Assembly: GCA_003255025.1 (NCBI GenBank)
Contig: QANY01002483.1
Location: forward strand, 1-64,000
Direction of reading: 5' to 3'
Source of the DNA: Datisca glomerata
Lineage: Eukaryota > Streptophyta > Magnoliopsida > Cucurbitales > Datiscaceae
DNA length: 64,000 bases
The notes beneath the pieces are model-generated. The model did no database searches. It had not been told where the DNA came from and saw only the letters and a program-made list of their open reading frames with translations. Below are positions 12,058-23,976 of the stretch, piece by piece; the first letter of the stretch is position 1; every line of letters starts with the position of its first letter. The position numbers were made by a program, and so were the translations under genes.

Positions 12058-12258
12058 ATGGCTGCTGTCTCCAAGGTTTCTCTGATGGCTCTCATTGCTG
12101 TTCTACTCACCGTCCTCTCGGTCATGGAAGTTACTCACGCAGCGGAGGCTCCGGCTCCGGCTCCTGCTTCCCCAGCCGTCTCCATTACACCGTCGCTTGT
12201 ACCCGCTTGCCTCGCCGCAGTCGTGGCTCTCGTCTTCGGATCTGCTCTTAGGGCCTAA
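12058..12258 (+). CDS. Arabinogalactan peptide (AG-peptide), GPI-anchored
   Basis: A single-exon gene of 66 codons. Residues 1-28 form a signal peptide (hydrophobic LMALIAVLLTVLSVM, ending THA). A mature peptide of only about a dozen residues follows, with the repeated Ala-Pro pattern AEAPAPAPASPAVS, where the prolines are expected to become hydroxyproline and carry arabinogalactan chains. From about residue 45 a second hydrophobic stretch (LVPACLAAVVALVFGSALRA) is the signal for GPI anchoring and is cut off in the ER. The product would sit on the outer face of the plasma membrane. This three-part build and length match the AG-peptide class (Arabidopsis AGP12-16, 20-24, 40, 41); I cannot assign a single orthologue. 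The start has a good plant context (GCGATGGCT). A TATA box and a CT-rich leader lie upstream, and AATAAA near 12514 may end the transcript. Confidence 0.9.
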   Translation: MAAVSKVSLMALIAVLLTVLSVMEVTHAAEAPAPAPASPAVSITPSLVPACLAAVVALVFGSALRA

Positions 12259-12720
12259 GTAAATTACCAGTTGGCAAGGTTGATCTTGGTGTTATGGATC
12301 TTCAAGAGCTATTTGGTCTTTTACATTTCTTGAACAATTTTTTTTATTGATAAGAGGATTTTGTTGATTGCGTAGTGGGTATATACAGGACCTGGTTTTC
12401 TGGCACCGATTTTATATGTATAATGCGGATTTGAGTTTTTTGTTTAGTGGAGTTATGCTTATTATCTGTCTCTTTAATTTTTTGAAGTAGTCTGTCTCTA
12501 TAATTATCAGTAAATAAAATTATTCGTTTGCTTTTATTTATATATATGGTAACCATGATCTCTGCATCCATATCTGGCAAGATGCGATCTTCATCGAAAA
12601 TAATTGTTACAAAAACGATGTTATTGTTTGGCTGGCGAGAAATGGAAGGAAAATTAAGTTGGCCTTGTTGGATCTATCTCTTGTCATTTTAACACCAAAT
12701 TTCAGAAATTTACTCCTTTA
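12259..12720 (+). other. Probable 3' UTR and downstream flank of the AG-peptide gene
   Basis: The stretch after the stop codon is non-coding and T-rich, with an AATAAA-like polyadenylation signal near 12514. Small frames on the minus strand here show no recognisable feature. 12721-13080 is likewise unassigned, perhaps decayed Copia sequence. Confidence 0.4.
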
Positions 12721-13080
12721 AACTTTCTTGCGAAGCAAGCAACAGCAGAGATTTAGAGTTAAAATCATCATACCACAGAGTTAAAATCATAGTTATTTCT
12801 AGCCTCTTTCCGTCTCATCATTATACATTTAGTAATCACTTTTTCAACATTACAATCTTCAAGAAGAATCTACTTGTTGCTTTTTCTTCTTTGGGGGCTG
12901 GTTGAGTGGAACTTTAAAGTGTTCTAGTGTTGAGCGCCTGGTTGGGGATTGCCTGTGATTTTCCTCGCTGCTTGTGAAGTTTCTTGTTTCCTGGCTCTTC
13001 TTGACTGTGGAGGCTTTGACAACTTGCGATGATTTACTGCAAGAAGATGCACATAGTCAAGAAACTGTTAGAGAAGAAGG

Positions 13081-14021
13081 TTAATTTGGAGGAGCATTTG
13101 TAGTCATGGCTGTCATGGCAGCGAGAGAAGATGAGGAGCCCTTGGCATGATATGCAAGATTCGTTGGGTGATAGCATTCGACAGTCGAGTGCCCAAACTT
13201 TTGACATATTTGACACTGAATACGGGTTGAAAAGGCTGTGTTGTTAGGGTCAGGGGAGAAATTATTTGGGTTCTTGAAAGATTGGGACTGATTTGAGGGT
13301 GGGGCACCAAGGAGTGAGGGTAATGGGGATGGGTTCCAATTCTTATTCCTGCCACCTTTACCAGAGTTGTTGCGATCATTATTGAACCGATTTCCTCTGA
13401 AGCCTCTAAAATTACGACCTGTATAATAACCACGGAAATTTTGAGGAAAAGAAGCAACGGAGGCAGTGTTTTGGAGAAGAGGATCTTGGTTCTTGTGAAG
13501 AGTCTCCAAGAATTGCTCCTCTAACTTAAGTAAAACGTGTAGTTCTTCAAGTGATAGAGGTTCGGCCCTTGTTCTAATTGATGTCTGTAAAGTATTGTAT
13601 TCATGGGGAAGACCATTAATGGTGTATAATACAATGTCTTCGGTATCAATAGTAATAGAAATTGCACAAAGCTTATCGCGTACCTCTTTAATCCTCTGTA
13701 GGAATTGATGTTTTCAGTTGATTTCTTGTTGATAGATTGAGGGACGAACTTCAATTGAAGGATGTTCGTACGAGAAATTGAAGCGAAACGTCTTTCAAGA
13801 GAATCCCAGATTTCCTTAGATGTCCTACTACCAACGACATAGGAGAGTGCCTGTGAAGATAGCGTAGCATTGATCAAGATCATTAAAGCTTGATCTTGTG
13901 CTATCCACTGCTCGAATCAGGGATTAGGAGCAGCACCATTCTGGACAGTTCTTGGAGGGCAAGGAATTGTACCGTCGACAAAGCCGTAGACCAAATGAGC
14001 CTTCAAGATTGAAGATACCAT
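13081..14021 (-). pseudogene. Copia-type gag (UBN2 family) without pol
   Basis: A minus-strand gag relic. From 14021 it reads MVSSILKAHLVYGFVDG, then after a stop LINATLSSQALSYVVGSRTS and KEIWDSLERRFASISRTN. These are the signature helices of the UBN2/Retrotran_gag_2 family of Copia elements. A frame change near 13720 leads to a second part at 13509-13081 with an Arg/Gly/Asn-rich basic region and an intact CCHC zinc knuckle (CQICQKFGHSTVEC). That part ends at a stop shortly after, with no protease, integrase or reverse transcriptase beyond. Upstream (14030-14270) a CT-rich leader is visible on the same strand. I see no LTR pair. The knuckle is intact although the frame is broken twice. Confidence 0.78.
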
Positions 14022-14389
14022 GTGGAAAGACTAAGATTGAGGGTGAAGAAGAAAGCTTGAGAAGAAATCAAGAGAAAAAGAGACAGAGTAGAAGAGAAGA
14101 AAATCATTCAAAATAAAAAGTCAAATTGATGTCGAGAAGATTGAAGCTAAGAACCCATGGAGCTTCAATGGCAACCTACTTGTTCTTAGAAGATATGAAG
14201 CTAATTCACAAGTTGCTCAATTGAAACAATAAAGATTGTGTTGGGAGGCAGGATACAAGTTCTGGTGTCAATAACATGGTAGTAGAATGTTTAGACCAGG
14301 TTAATTTTCAGAGCTCTTCTCTTTCTAGTGCATCCAGATCGATCAGAAGGTAAAACTCATGTTTATCTAGTTCTGATAATAATTTTCTT

Positions 14390-15818
14390 TCTATGTCTGA
14401 GGATGAAAAACTAAAGGATCTTAAAAACAAAGTGAATAAAGGATTGAAAGCTTTCAAAGACGCTCCACAGAACAAGAGGCCTAGACTAGATGACGGTGAA
14501 CTGCTCAATGAAATACATTTCCAAAAATTTATGGTGAATAATGATTTTGTAAGTAAGAAGAATTATATCGGGTCAAAGGGCTAAACTAAATTGGTTAAAA
14601 GTAGGAGAGAAACACTAATTTTTTCCATAAGGCTGTACTTATAAGGAGAATGTTTAAATAATATTGTAAAGTTAAAGGATAGTTGGCAGCAAGAAGAAAA
14701 TAAAGTTGTTGATATTATACACTCTTTTTTTGCTGATAATTTTCATGAAGAGCATGTTTCTGATGTGGATACCGTTATTAAAAGGGAAGATAATAATTTG
14801 TTAACTGCTAATTTTTCATTGGAAGAAGTTAGGAATGTAGTTTTTGATTTAAGCGTTGATAAAGCACCTGATTCAGATAATATTTGTGGTTTACTCTTAC
14901 TAAAGGTATTGAAATTTAATAAGAAAGGATATTTGGAATGTTATTGACGATTTTTTAAACTGTTATCTACTTATGTCTTTTGATATAATCAATATTACTC
15001 TTATCTTTAAAGTACGACAACCTGAAACCCTTTCGCATTTTAAGCCTACTAATCTATGTAATTTATCATGTAAAATCATTTCTAAAGTTGTTGCTAATTA
15101 ATTGATTAAGATATATGTCAAGCCATATTATTTCAAAGTCACAATAAATTTTTATTAATGAAAAACATATTCAACATAATCCTTTGATTTCTTAAGAAAT
15201 ATTTTACCATATAAAAAAAAGTAAAAAAGAGAAGAAATGGTGTGGTGATTATTAAAACAAATATGGTTAAAGCTTGTGATGGAATTAATTCGAGTTTTCT
15301 CTGAAATTTATCAACTAAGATGGGTTTTGACTTTAAATTTATAATACGGTTGATGTTATGTGTTACTACTATGAATTATAAGATTTTTACATTGTCACTT
15401 ACAGTCTTTCTAGATGCATTAGCTGGGCCATTAAGGAGAGCAAAGTTAATCCAGTTTCTCTAAAAATAGGCACCCTCCTATTTTTCATCTTTTCTTACTT
15501 GATGATAGCTTATTTATTTCCGATTCTAATATTAAATTCTTGGTCTAATCTGTTTTATTGCATTAAGAGGTAATATAATGCCTCAGGACAGAACATTAAC
15601 TTGGATAAGAGTAGCCTCTGATTTTGTGAGAATGTGTCTAACAAAAACATGATGTTATTTGAAAACAATTTAATATTCCATGTCTGTTCAAAATGACTCT
15701 TATTTGAGTTTGCCTAATGATTGAGGTAATCAAAAAATGCTCTTCATGCCTTGTTACTAGAAAACATAGAGTGTATTAACAATGACTAAAAGCAATGACT
15801 AATAGCAATGACTAAAAG
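14390..15818 (+). mobile_element. Decayed LINE (endonuclease-RT linker and RT)
   Basis: The plus strand carries a badly eroded LINE. After a Lys-rich helix (KLKDLKNKVNKGLKAF) come remnants of the linker that normally reads NWLKEGDRNTKFFH, here seen across frames near 14590-14640. LTANFSLEEVRNVVFDL and DKAPDSDN follow at 14810-14880, matching the LINE pattern FSxEEI..A.....DKAPGPDG at the start of the reverse transcriptase. Later fragments (near 15090 and 15240-15310) keep short RT-like words between stops. The right end may be marked by three exact-length copies of a 13-base unit (CAATGACTAAAAG) at 15780-15818, as some LINEs end in short tandem repeats. It is unrelated by position to the LINE at 5.2 kb. 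Confidence 0.7.
15780..15818. repeat. 13-bp tandem repeat, 3 copies
   Basis: CAATGACTAAAAG, CAATGACTAATAG and CAATGACTAAAAG follow directly on each other. It may be the tail of the LINE relic to its left. Confidence 0.8.
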
Positions 15819-16067
15819 CAAAGAGTGTGGGGCTTAGGTTAATGTCACTATAGTTAAATTTTGAGATTTTTTAATACAATGAATATTTATTTTCTTAGTT
15901 AAAAATAATCTACTCGTTAGCAATTTTAAAAATTGATATTATGTGATAATTTATGCTATTAGAAAAATAAAAATTCATACGAATTTAGAGAGAAAAATAA
16001 TTTTCTTATTAGTGAAACAACAATGCAATATATGATATAAATTTAATTATCAAACTTTTATTTCAAC

Positions 16068-17190
16068 ACATTTTACTTTATGTACATTATTTTGAGCAAT
16101 AAAACCTTTCAATAAATAAAATAGCGACGATTTATATTATTCAATATCTTACTTGTCACTAGATAAGAAATTTTATTGAGGGTGAAAAGCACGTCTAGTT
16201 AGACTAAAATAATGTTACTTGTCATGATAACTTTCCGTTCCCCCAAACCATAGCTTACCTACAATTCGTTTTTATATCTTTTAGCCTTATTCGTTTTCAT
16301 TTTTTTTTATCACAGATTGTATTAATAATAAAGAAAATAAAATAGAAGACAATTAAGGAGGCATTCTCCTATCAATAAAACCTTGCAAAACAGGTTTTTA
16401 TACTACGAGTGTAATGAGAGTATCCGTCGATAAAAGAATCACCCTAAGATGATTATCTCGCATAAACATATCAACAATAGAACTAAAAAAGTAAAAAATA
16501 TTTTAAAGAAATCCCTATTCTGATTCAAACTATAATGTGATATAGGATTAGAAATGGAATTTAATCTCACTCACTCAAACTAAATTACTACATATGGTAA
16601 GATTGAGGTTGTTTCTAACACCCAAGATTGTGTTTTTAAGCTTCGGTATGGATTTAGTCATCACCCACAATTTTTCTTATTTAAGACTTTTCCACACCCA
16701 TTCAAAAAACAACTTCACATTTTTTTTTGGGTTTAATGGAAAAAGAAAAACACCAACCGATATCAATTAATTTAACACATTTTATTTTATATATAATATG
16801 TTAAGTAGTAAAAACCTTTCAATATATAAAATAGCTCAAATTTATATAAATAACCAAGATTTATATTATTGAATATCTTAATCGTCACTAAATAATTAAT
16901 TTATTAATTTTATATAACGTGAAAAGCAAGTCTGGTTGGAATAAGATGATGTCACTTGTCTATCCCCAAGCCATAACTGACCTACAATCCATTATTTTTT
17001 TATAAAAACAGACTCAAGAAAAGAAAAGAGAAGACAAGTAGGAATGTCAACGAAATTCTCATTCTGACCGAAGCTATAATGTGATATAAAATTAGCAATG
17101 GAGTTTAATTCCCTACTCACCAAAACTAAATTACAGCAGCTAAAAAAATTCTTCACATTTTTGTTTTTGGGTTTTAATGGAAATATATAT
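16068..17190. repeat. Diverged tandem duplication (copies about 16068-16745 and 16775-17190)
   Basis: Two neighbouring segments share the same order of landmarks: AAAACCTTTCAATA then TAAAATAGC, GATTTATATTATT then GAATATCTTA-like, GTGAAAAGCA then GTCT, CCATAGCTTACCTACAAT versus CCATAACTGACCTACAAT, TATAATGTGATATA then ATTAG, and a closing CACATTTTT then GGGTTT then AATGGAAA. The left copy carries about 250 extra bases. There is no coding sequence. It lies just beyond the 3' end of the DUF1639 gene. Confidence 0.75.
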
Positions 17191-17542
17191 ATATATATAT
17201 GACTTAATTTAAGATGAGATTTACATTTTTCCTCACTAAAACCCTAAATTCGGAAAAAAACCATACCAGCTGAATCATACAAAATCAAGGTTCTCAAAAA
17301 ATGGGCATGCAATTATCAAGCCCACCAGAAAAGAGGGTAAATCCTCTAAAGCGAGTACAGCTTAATTAGGTTCTGGTACACAAAATAAAATTATAATTAT
17401 AAAACTGAAACAAAAAAAAAATATATTACTAAAAATCGTCAACCTTTCATTCCTCAGGCAGTAAGAGAAGATTTACAAAGTTTTACATTTTCTTACATCC
17501 CCAACAACAAACGGCTGTTTCCCACAAATCAAAACTTCCCTT

Positions 17543-20500
17543 TTACTCCGAGTCTGAATCCACCATATTACCCATAGCTTTTAACCCTCTGGGTCTCTGC
17601 ACCAAATTCAAATTACACTCAATGAGTTTGAATATATTCAAACCGATCAGGTTATTGATTAATTAATTTATTTTATTTTTTATAAATAGATAAATCTAAA
17701 ACTGAAATCAGTAAAAATGCAAAATTAAAAACTTTAAGTACCTTCTTAGTAATTTTCTTCTCCCTGACTTCGTAGCGTTCTAAAGTCAGATCGCAAAGCC
17801 ATGCTCCTGGGCATACCAACTGAGAAACAACATTTTCATATCATAAATCAGAAAAAAGTCCCACCGCAATATTCATGGTGCCATTAGAGAATAAGCTTTT
17901 AGTATCTAATAAATAATTTATTTACTTTAAGGAAAGAAAAAGGCAAAAAATAGATTGCTTACACTACTACCCCGTAACTTCAAATAAAGCAGAATATGCT
18001 TTTTGATTGGGCAGTTTCGCGTGCATTACGTGAACATTTAATAACTTATTTGTCCATTATAGTGTACCAGTGGGGTCCAGCTGGAAAACAATTATTCAAC
18101 TACCACTAACCATAAAAGAATGAAAGAAAAATAAAAAAAAAACGTAGATGATATGATTATGTCGAATTTACAAAACCGCCCTCAACTATGTACAGATATT
18201 ACATAATCCGAATGGTGGGTCCATCATGTTCGAAGTCGTAAATGAAGAAAGCTAGCAAGATCTATTGGATCATGACCGTCCCCTTTCAATAGAATTTGCA
18301 AAAATACCAACTACTCCAAGAAATGCATTGGATCCGTTAGATCCATTTATACCGTCCGATCACATCAAGCTTTTTGTTTAATAGTCTTTATCAGCTTAGT
18401 CGTTTAACACGTGAGTCACGTGATCTTAGAGAGTCTTACAGAAGTCTTACGAAGTTTAAGCGATGGATAAAATTGATGGTAATTTGACACTCTAGGGGTT
18501 AAAATGATATAAATGAAAATTTATGGACCAAAATGACAGAAAGGGTATCATTTTATCTCAAAATTTTCCTTGTTTCCAACTGACAATTATTGATTAGCTG
18601 CGACCAAGTCTACCATTACAAAATTAACAGTTTTATTCTCCTCAGTAGGTTTGATCAGGGGGTAACAACAAGCATACACACATATGTACTTTTTTTGTCA
18701 AGATGTGTACTACAGATTTCATAATTAAAAGAAAATAATGAACATAGATAAGTATTAAAATATAGATCATAAATTACTTTGGAAAAATATTCATAAAATA
18801 ACAAAACAGTCAAAGTAAGCCAATGAATGACACTAGAATCATCTATTAAAAGGTTCGGTCCCATCACTTGGCTGGAAGGAACGCTGACAAAACGTTTAGG
18901 TACTCTATTAGGTAAACGTCAGATATTGGGGCATTCTTTTTCTCCATTTTACCTGCTGTCACGCATACATACAACTTTTTTGTGCTTAAAACGTGGACTT
19001 TTTCAACCTAAACATACATAGATAATTAACACGTCGATTAATCAGAAAACAATCTCGATTAACTTAACCTACAAGTGTATTTATCTTTAACGTACCATTC
19101 TCAATTTTTATATAATTTTCTCACTTAGGTATTAAAGAATCAATCAAATTATGAATAAAAACACATAAATAGTAAACTAAATTAACAGCAACTTAATAAG
19201 AAGTGGGAAATATTAAATAAATTGGGAGGAATTGAAGAAAGCGCTTACATTGAGGGTGCGTTGAATAATCTTAGCTCGCTTTTTGGGTCTTTGAGGAAGC
19301 TTAGACCCTTTAATGGCCATGAAATCTTCCTCTTTTTCTTTGTTCGTCAGAGCAATTACGAACTTCGGAGGCCACACCTGCGGAGCCGCTGCTTCTCCAC
19401 TACCCGATGATGAACCGCCCTTCTTGCTGTCGAGGGCCGTGTCTGATGTAGCCGCGGACTTGTTGTTGATGTTGTTGTTGTTGTTGTTGTTGTTGTTGTC
19501 ATTGTGGTGGTGGTGGTAGTGGTGGTTGTTATTAGTTGCTTTCTTATCGTGAAGACCTCTGTCCGGTGAAGCAATTCCCCTCAGATTCCCGTTGTGGTGG
19601 TGTCCTCTCATCGCACCTGAAGTCTCAGAGTTCCTAATCATCATCAAACATAGAAAGGGACAGAATGATATGAGCGTATGCACCTTTTTCTAAATCAAAA
19701 TCATGGAACATTAAAAGGACAAGTACAAAAAAGAAAATATTGCACAGTAAAGTTTGGAAAATTAAATTAAGTTTTTACGAGGAAGTAAAATAACAAGAAT
19801 TAAAAAAAAAGAAAAATAAAAAAGAAATGGGTTTTGGATAATTTACCGATTTGACCCTACGATGATCAAGATCAGGGGGGTAGGAGATGCGAGAATCTCG
19901 AAAGGTTTTTGCGTAGAAATTGGGGTGGTTTTGGGGTTTGTGTTCCGATTTTAAGGAGGGAGATGTTAATTTTCTTTTTTCTCTTTGACGAAAAAGTTGG
20001 GATGTGGATATTTGAGTGTGAGAGAATAGGGGGATGTGATTCCCTATGACGAGCACAGGTGGTTAATGAGGAGATTCAGGACCGTTGGATTAAGAAAACC
20101 TTTATGGGGAGGGGAGGTTGAGGCTACGTGTTGAAAAGTGGGCTGGCATGTGGAATAGAGTTGTGAATCAATGATCTGACGGCTCCAAATGAATGATAAC
20201 GCAAAGGCCAATGAAAGCTCGAGAACACGTGGCCTAGAAAATTTCCATACTCATGTTCAGTGACCCACGTATAGGTGACAACAGGTTTTTTCGGAGATGT
20301 GATCAAGTGCGGGAAACAGGATAGGAAATGGCTGGCTACATGATTAAATTAGGAGAGTCAAAGGCTCCACTAGGATTCATCAAATAATATTATTTTTTAC
20401 TTCAAAAAAAAAATCAAATAACTCGAGTTGAGTAGAATCCAAAACAGAAGTATTCACAATTTTTTTGTTCCTTCAGAAAAAAAGAAAGCAAATATTAGCA

Positions 20501-22187
20501 ATATTCAAAGGGCATTCATTCTGTATTAATCATCCAGATTTTCTTAATCATCATCTTGATTGGAATAAATTTGTGGACTCCAGAAGTACTTCCAACTAAC
20601 TACGCTGAAGAATATGCTGAACCATTTCAATAAAATCAGCAGCAGCAATAATAGCATAAGAAAATTCACAAGCAAAAATGAAACGCCCAATCTACACATC
20701 AACCGCACAACAAACTAAAAAGCAAAGCCTTAACAAAAGGCAGTTCTCCAACCTTTTAGTTTTTGAAATTTGAAAAGAAAATAAGGCAAGTAGTCCATTT
20801 ATATGATGTCATCATATATTAACTCAGTCAGGGTTAGTTAGAGTAAAGAAAAAGTCGTAGGACTTGCCAATTTCAAGGATAGGCTTCAATTCGCACCGAG
20901 ATATTTAATATTAACCACATAGTTAGTATTGATACATTATCCAAACAGAACCTAAACAGAGTCACAAACTTAGGCGCAGGACAGGATATTACACACCCTG
21001 TGTGATTGTAAACGCTGTGCACTGCTTCTACAAATGGAAATAATTTTCTCCATTTGTAACAGATACCAATAATTAATTTACTCCTTCCTCACGTGATTGT
21101 CTCGTGACCCAACGAGTATGTGAAACAGTGACGGAACATTTTTCTTCTCAAAGACGGATCATATATTTAAAAAAAAAAACACACAGATCATATGTACTAG
21201 ATCTTTGACATATATGACCATAAAAAATATACTGTTATAGCTATAAATTACCCAGATGAATATTTTTCTAAATCAATCATTTGGCCCAACACTGTATTTT
21301 ATAATAATGTAATGGGATATTCCAATTATAGATACATCCATACAAAAATATAATGATCGATTTAGTAGGAAAAAAAATCTTCAACTCACTTTTCTTCAAA
21401 TCGCTAAACGTTAATGATCAGATTTAAAAAGGAAAAGAAATGAAAAAGAAAAGGATCACACCCTAATCTGAGTCATTGGTTCAAAAACCAACGGCCTAGA
21501 TTACTATATCAAATTTAAAAAAAAATCATTTTTTTTAAAAAATATTTCCTCGATTTTGCGTCAAAAAGATGTAATTTTTTTTATCGAAATCCTCTAAAAT
21601 ATCAATTCTCATCCTCGAAGTATCAATCTCTGATCTAATTCCCGGCGTCCCATTCCAAATCAAAACAACGTCTAAAAACACAACGCATCTTGAACAACAA
21701 GCCATAAAAAATATTTAATTAAAAAACAAGCCATCAAAAAGATTAATTAAATCAGGAAAAAAAAAGATTAGATAAAAGTTAAACCGAAAGGGTACCTGAG
21801 AATACGATGAGGGGGCGGTGGCTGAGGAGAGGAAGGCCTTTGACGGAGATTCAAATACCCATTACTATGAATATGATTAGAGTTATTAGTAGTCGTACTT
21901 GGCTGGTTCGGAGAGTCTTTGTCGCCTCTAACGACCCGCCGGTCCACCCGGGCAGTGGTCCTATGAACCGGTGAAGCAGAATCCTCCTTGTGCTTAACCT
22001 GGACCTTCATGAACCTGAGCCGCTTCCGGTTCCCCCACTGCAATACGAAGTCAGACGACGTCGTCTGCCTTATTCCTTCCGAATTAGCTCTCACCAACAA
22101 GGAACCATCCCCACCGGCTCTCTCAGAAGAGATGGCGTTGATAATGGGGTTGCCATCATTGCTGTTCCTCGGAGGGTCCCTTTCCAT
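17543..22187 (-). CDS. DUF1639 family protein, four coding exons, 302 aa
   Basis: Exons on the minus strand: 22187-21796, 19633-19249, 17819-17742 and 17596-17543 (stop TAA 17545-17543). Phases fit throughout: a split Arg at the first junction, phase 0 at the next two. Introns are 2162, 1429 and 145 bases, all GT-AG. Landmarks are SDFVLQWGNRKRLRFMKVQ (residues 45-63), RILRNSETSGAMRG across junction 1, ASPDRG, then the DUF1639 core: WPPKFVIALTNKEKEEDFMA (218-237), GSKLPQRPKKRAKIIQRTLN (240-259), LVCPGAWLCDLTLERYEVRE (260-279) and the C-terminus RPRGLKAMGNMVDSDSE. This is the family order and usual length. The function of DUF1639 is unknown; the conserved Lys/Arg blocks suggest a nuclear or nucleic-acid role, which is inference. 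Residues 165-188 form a low-complexity His/Asn tract coded by a CAA/AAC-like repeat (19460-19530), likely to vary in length. The long 5' leader probably contains an intron ending just before the ATG (AAAAGCAG then ATGG). Confidence 0.88.
19460..19530 (-). repeat. In-frame trinucleotide repeat coding poly-Asn and His/Asn
   Basis: On the plus strand this is a run of GTT units followed by GGT units, interrupted by GAT and CAT. In the DUF1639 gene it codes nine consecutive Asn and a His-rich stretch inside exon 2. Replication slippage here would change protein length without breaking the frame. Confidence 0.85.
19847..20056 (-). promoter_or_regulatory. Possible alternative non-coding first exon of the DUF1639 gene
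   Basis: Inside intron 1, the minus strand from about 20050 to 19847 looks like a plant 5' UTR: pyrimidine- and AC-rich (CATCTCCCTCCTTAAAATC, AAACCCCAAAACCACCCCAA) and ending at a good donor (AATCG then GTAAAT). That donor would splice over 213 bases to the known acceptor at 19634. A G-box CACGTG (20226-20231) and an ACGTG core (20126-20130) lie upstream of it. A transcript starting here would begin translation at the ATG 19611-19609 and give a 164-residue protein that keeps the whole DUF1639 core but lacks the N-terminal part. This is an inference from composition and splice signals. Confidence 0.4.
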
Positions 22188-23890
22188 CTGCTTTTGAAAT
22201 AGCAGGGGTTAGTTTTAGATTTAACCATGGTCAAAATTCAACAATTAAAGTAATCACAGAGAATTTTGGAATTCGATTGTGGTTGGTTTTAGGTAATATT
22301 CATCAGATTCAACTCCCAAAATAAGAAGAAGAAAAAAAGTGAAAACCGCTCAGCAGGAAGACTGCAGATAATGAGCATCGAAACTTGGAAGGGAAAAAAA
22401 ATATGGCGAAGGAAATGAGATCGTCTTTATAAAAATAGTAAAAATTGATAAAAAGAAAAAACATATGAGAAACTTCCGTTTGAATTCGTTTCAATTAGAA
22501 AGGAATGAGATGTCTGGCTGCAGCATAAAGAACAAAGCTGCACTTAGTCGTAGTTGTTGGATAATCAATGAATGACTTTGGACCCATTGAGAGCAGGTCC
22601 AAGTTATTTTCTCTCCCTTTTCTCGGAAACCAAACAGGGGTCATAGAAAAACATATATCGATAACTTCCGGGAGAGAAAGTGGGAATCAAAATTCCATTG
22701 GCTGTCAGAAAACCAGAAAAAAAAGGTGTTCATCTCGCCATTACAGAAAGCACAAGGAAAGGCAAATACAAATCTTATCAGAAAGCGGTATTGAAATTGA
22801 AATTCTTTCCACTGACTATTGATGAGAGAAAACCCACCACCATAATTAAGGGGGAAAGACTCCGAATATCAGATTCTTCATAAATGAAAAGAAAAAAAAA
22901 TGGAATCAAATGCCCAGGTGAAGAAAGAGAGCGAGTTTAGATAGTGAGACAAGGAATTCAACGCATTGCCGGAAACTAAACTGTAACAATTTGAAAGGAA
23001 AAAAAATTATCATAATACACATATCAAATCAACGGCAAGAAGAGGCCGATTGCTCCGATATGCTGAAAATTAGACACTGATAAAAATCAGGCCACCGTTG
23101 GCCAAAGAAAGTAAACCAAAATGGAATAAAAAATATCCGGCATCAAAGTTTTCAGGTAAATTAGGATTCGGTTCTTAATATTTCTGATCTGAGATTCAAA
23201 GTCGGACAACGGTTCTTCACCTGAAATGCTCAGAAATTTCAAATTCACCACCGAGAATGCCCCTTCTACACTGAAAAAACGTAAATCTGGAACCGATTTC
23301 AACAAATTATTGCATTTCTCAGAGTCCAGTATTCGACTGTCATGAAATATGCGAATCTCGGCAAGTCGTAGAACAGTTATATTTCTTCTGAAATCGCTAA
23401 AATCTTCCAGAAATTTTACCTGCAAGACAAAATTGGAACGATTCATAAGGTTATTTCAGAAACACAAATCGAACAGGGAACAAAAAGTATGGAACATTAA
23501 TGCTGAATTAGGCACCTCTTAACTAAAAGCTTCATGCGGATTCAAGTTAGATGATGCTGATCTTCAAAATTAGAACCGAAAATGGGGACCGAATTCGCTT
23601 CCAGTTTTCTTGAAAAATCCCTTTTTAGAATTCTTCAAAGATTTCTGAAAAGATAAATTATACAAGAAACGAGCCGGTTCTCCTCCCTTGTTTTATCTTC
23701 TATAGATTAATTCGGAAAACGAGGAAAATTTGAACTATTTTTTATGTACAGAAAGCTCCAGTTTTCTCCGCCTGCATATATGCTCTCAGTCGCTAGATCC
23801 TCAGCACTTCAGAGTAAAATTCACCTTCCAACATTGTATTACTCACTCCCCTGTTTGTTTTCCGGGAAATTTCGAAAGCAAAAGAGAAAT

Positions 23891-23922
<32 letters not shown>

Positions 23923-23950
23923 CTTCTTCCTCTTCTACCTACAGAACGAA
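22188..23950 (-). other. Long, probably spliced 5' leader of the DUF1639 gene
   Basis: Between the TATA box and the start codon lie about 1.8 kb with no conserved protein. TTTTGTCTTGCAG, a strong acceptor, ends at 23423, and AAAAGCAG sits right before the ATG, so one or more leader introns are likely. Several short upstream ATGs occur. A minus-strand frame at 23446-23087 (119 codons, Leu/Phe/Ile-rich) has no recognisable family and starts next to that acceptor; I treat it as chance or a minor upstream frame. Confidence 0.5.
23897..23921 (-). repeat. (CT)n tract in the DUF1639 leader
   Basis: About twelve CT units on the minus strand, 30-55 bases beyond the predicted transcription start. CT microsatellites are common just downstream of plant transcription starts and may affect expression. 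Confidence 0.75.
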
Positions 23951-23976
23951 ACACTTTCTCGCCCTTGAAACCTTGG

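Noticed and set aside
11673..12251. 192-codon plus-strand frame over the AG-peptide gene
   Set aside because: It spans the TATA box and leader and reads the AG-peptide sequence in the wrong frame; the 66-codon frame has the complete signal/AP/GPI design.
19356..19574. Poly-Thr frame on the minus strand
   Set aside because: It is the triplet repeat of DUF1639 exon 2 read in another frame.
23087..23446. 119-codon minus-strand frame in the DUF1639 leader
   Set aside because: No recognisable family, hydrophobic random-like composition, position within a probable leader or leader intron.
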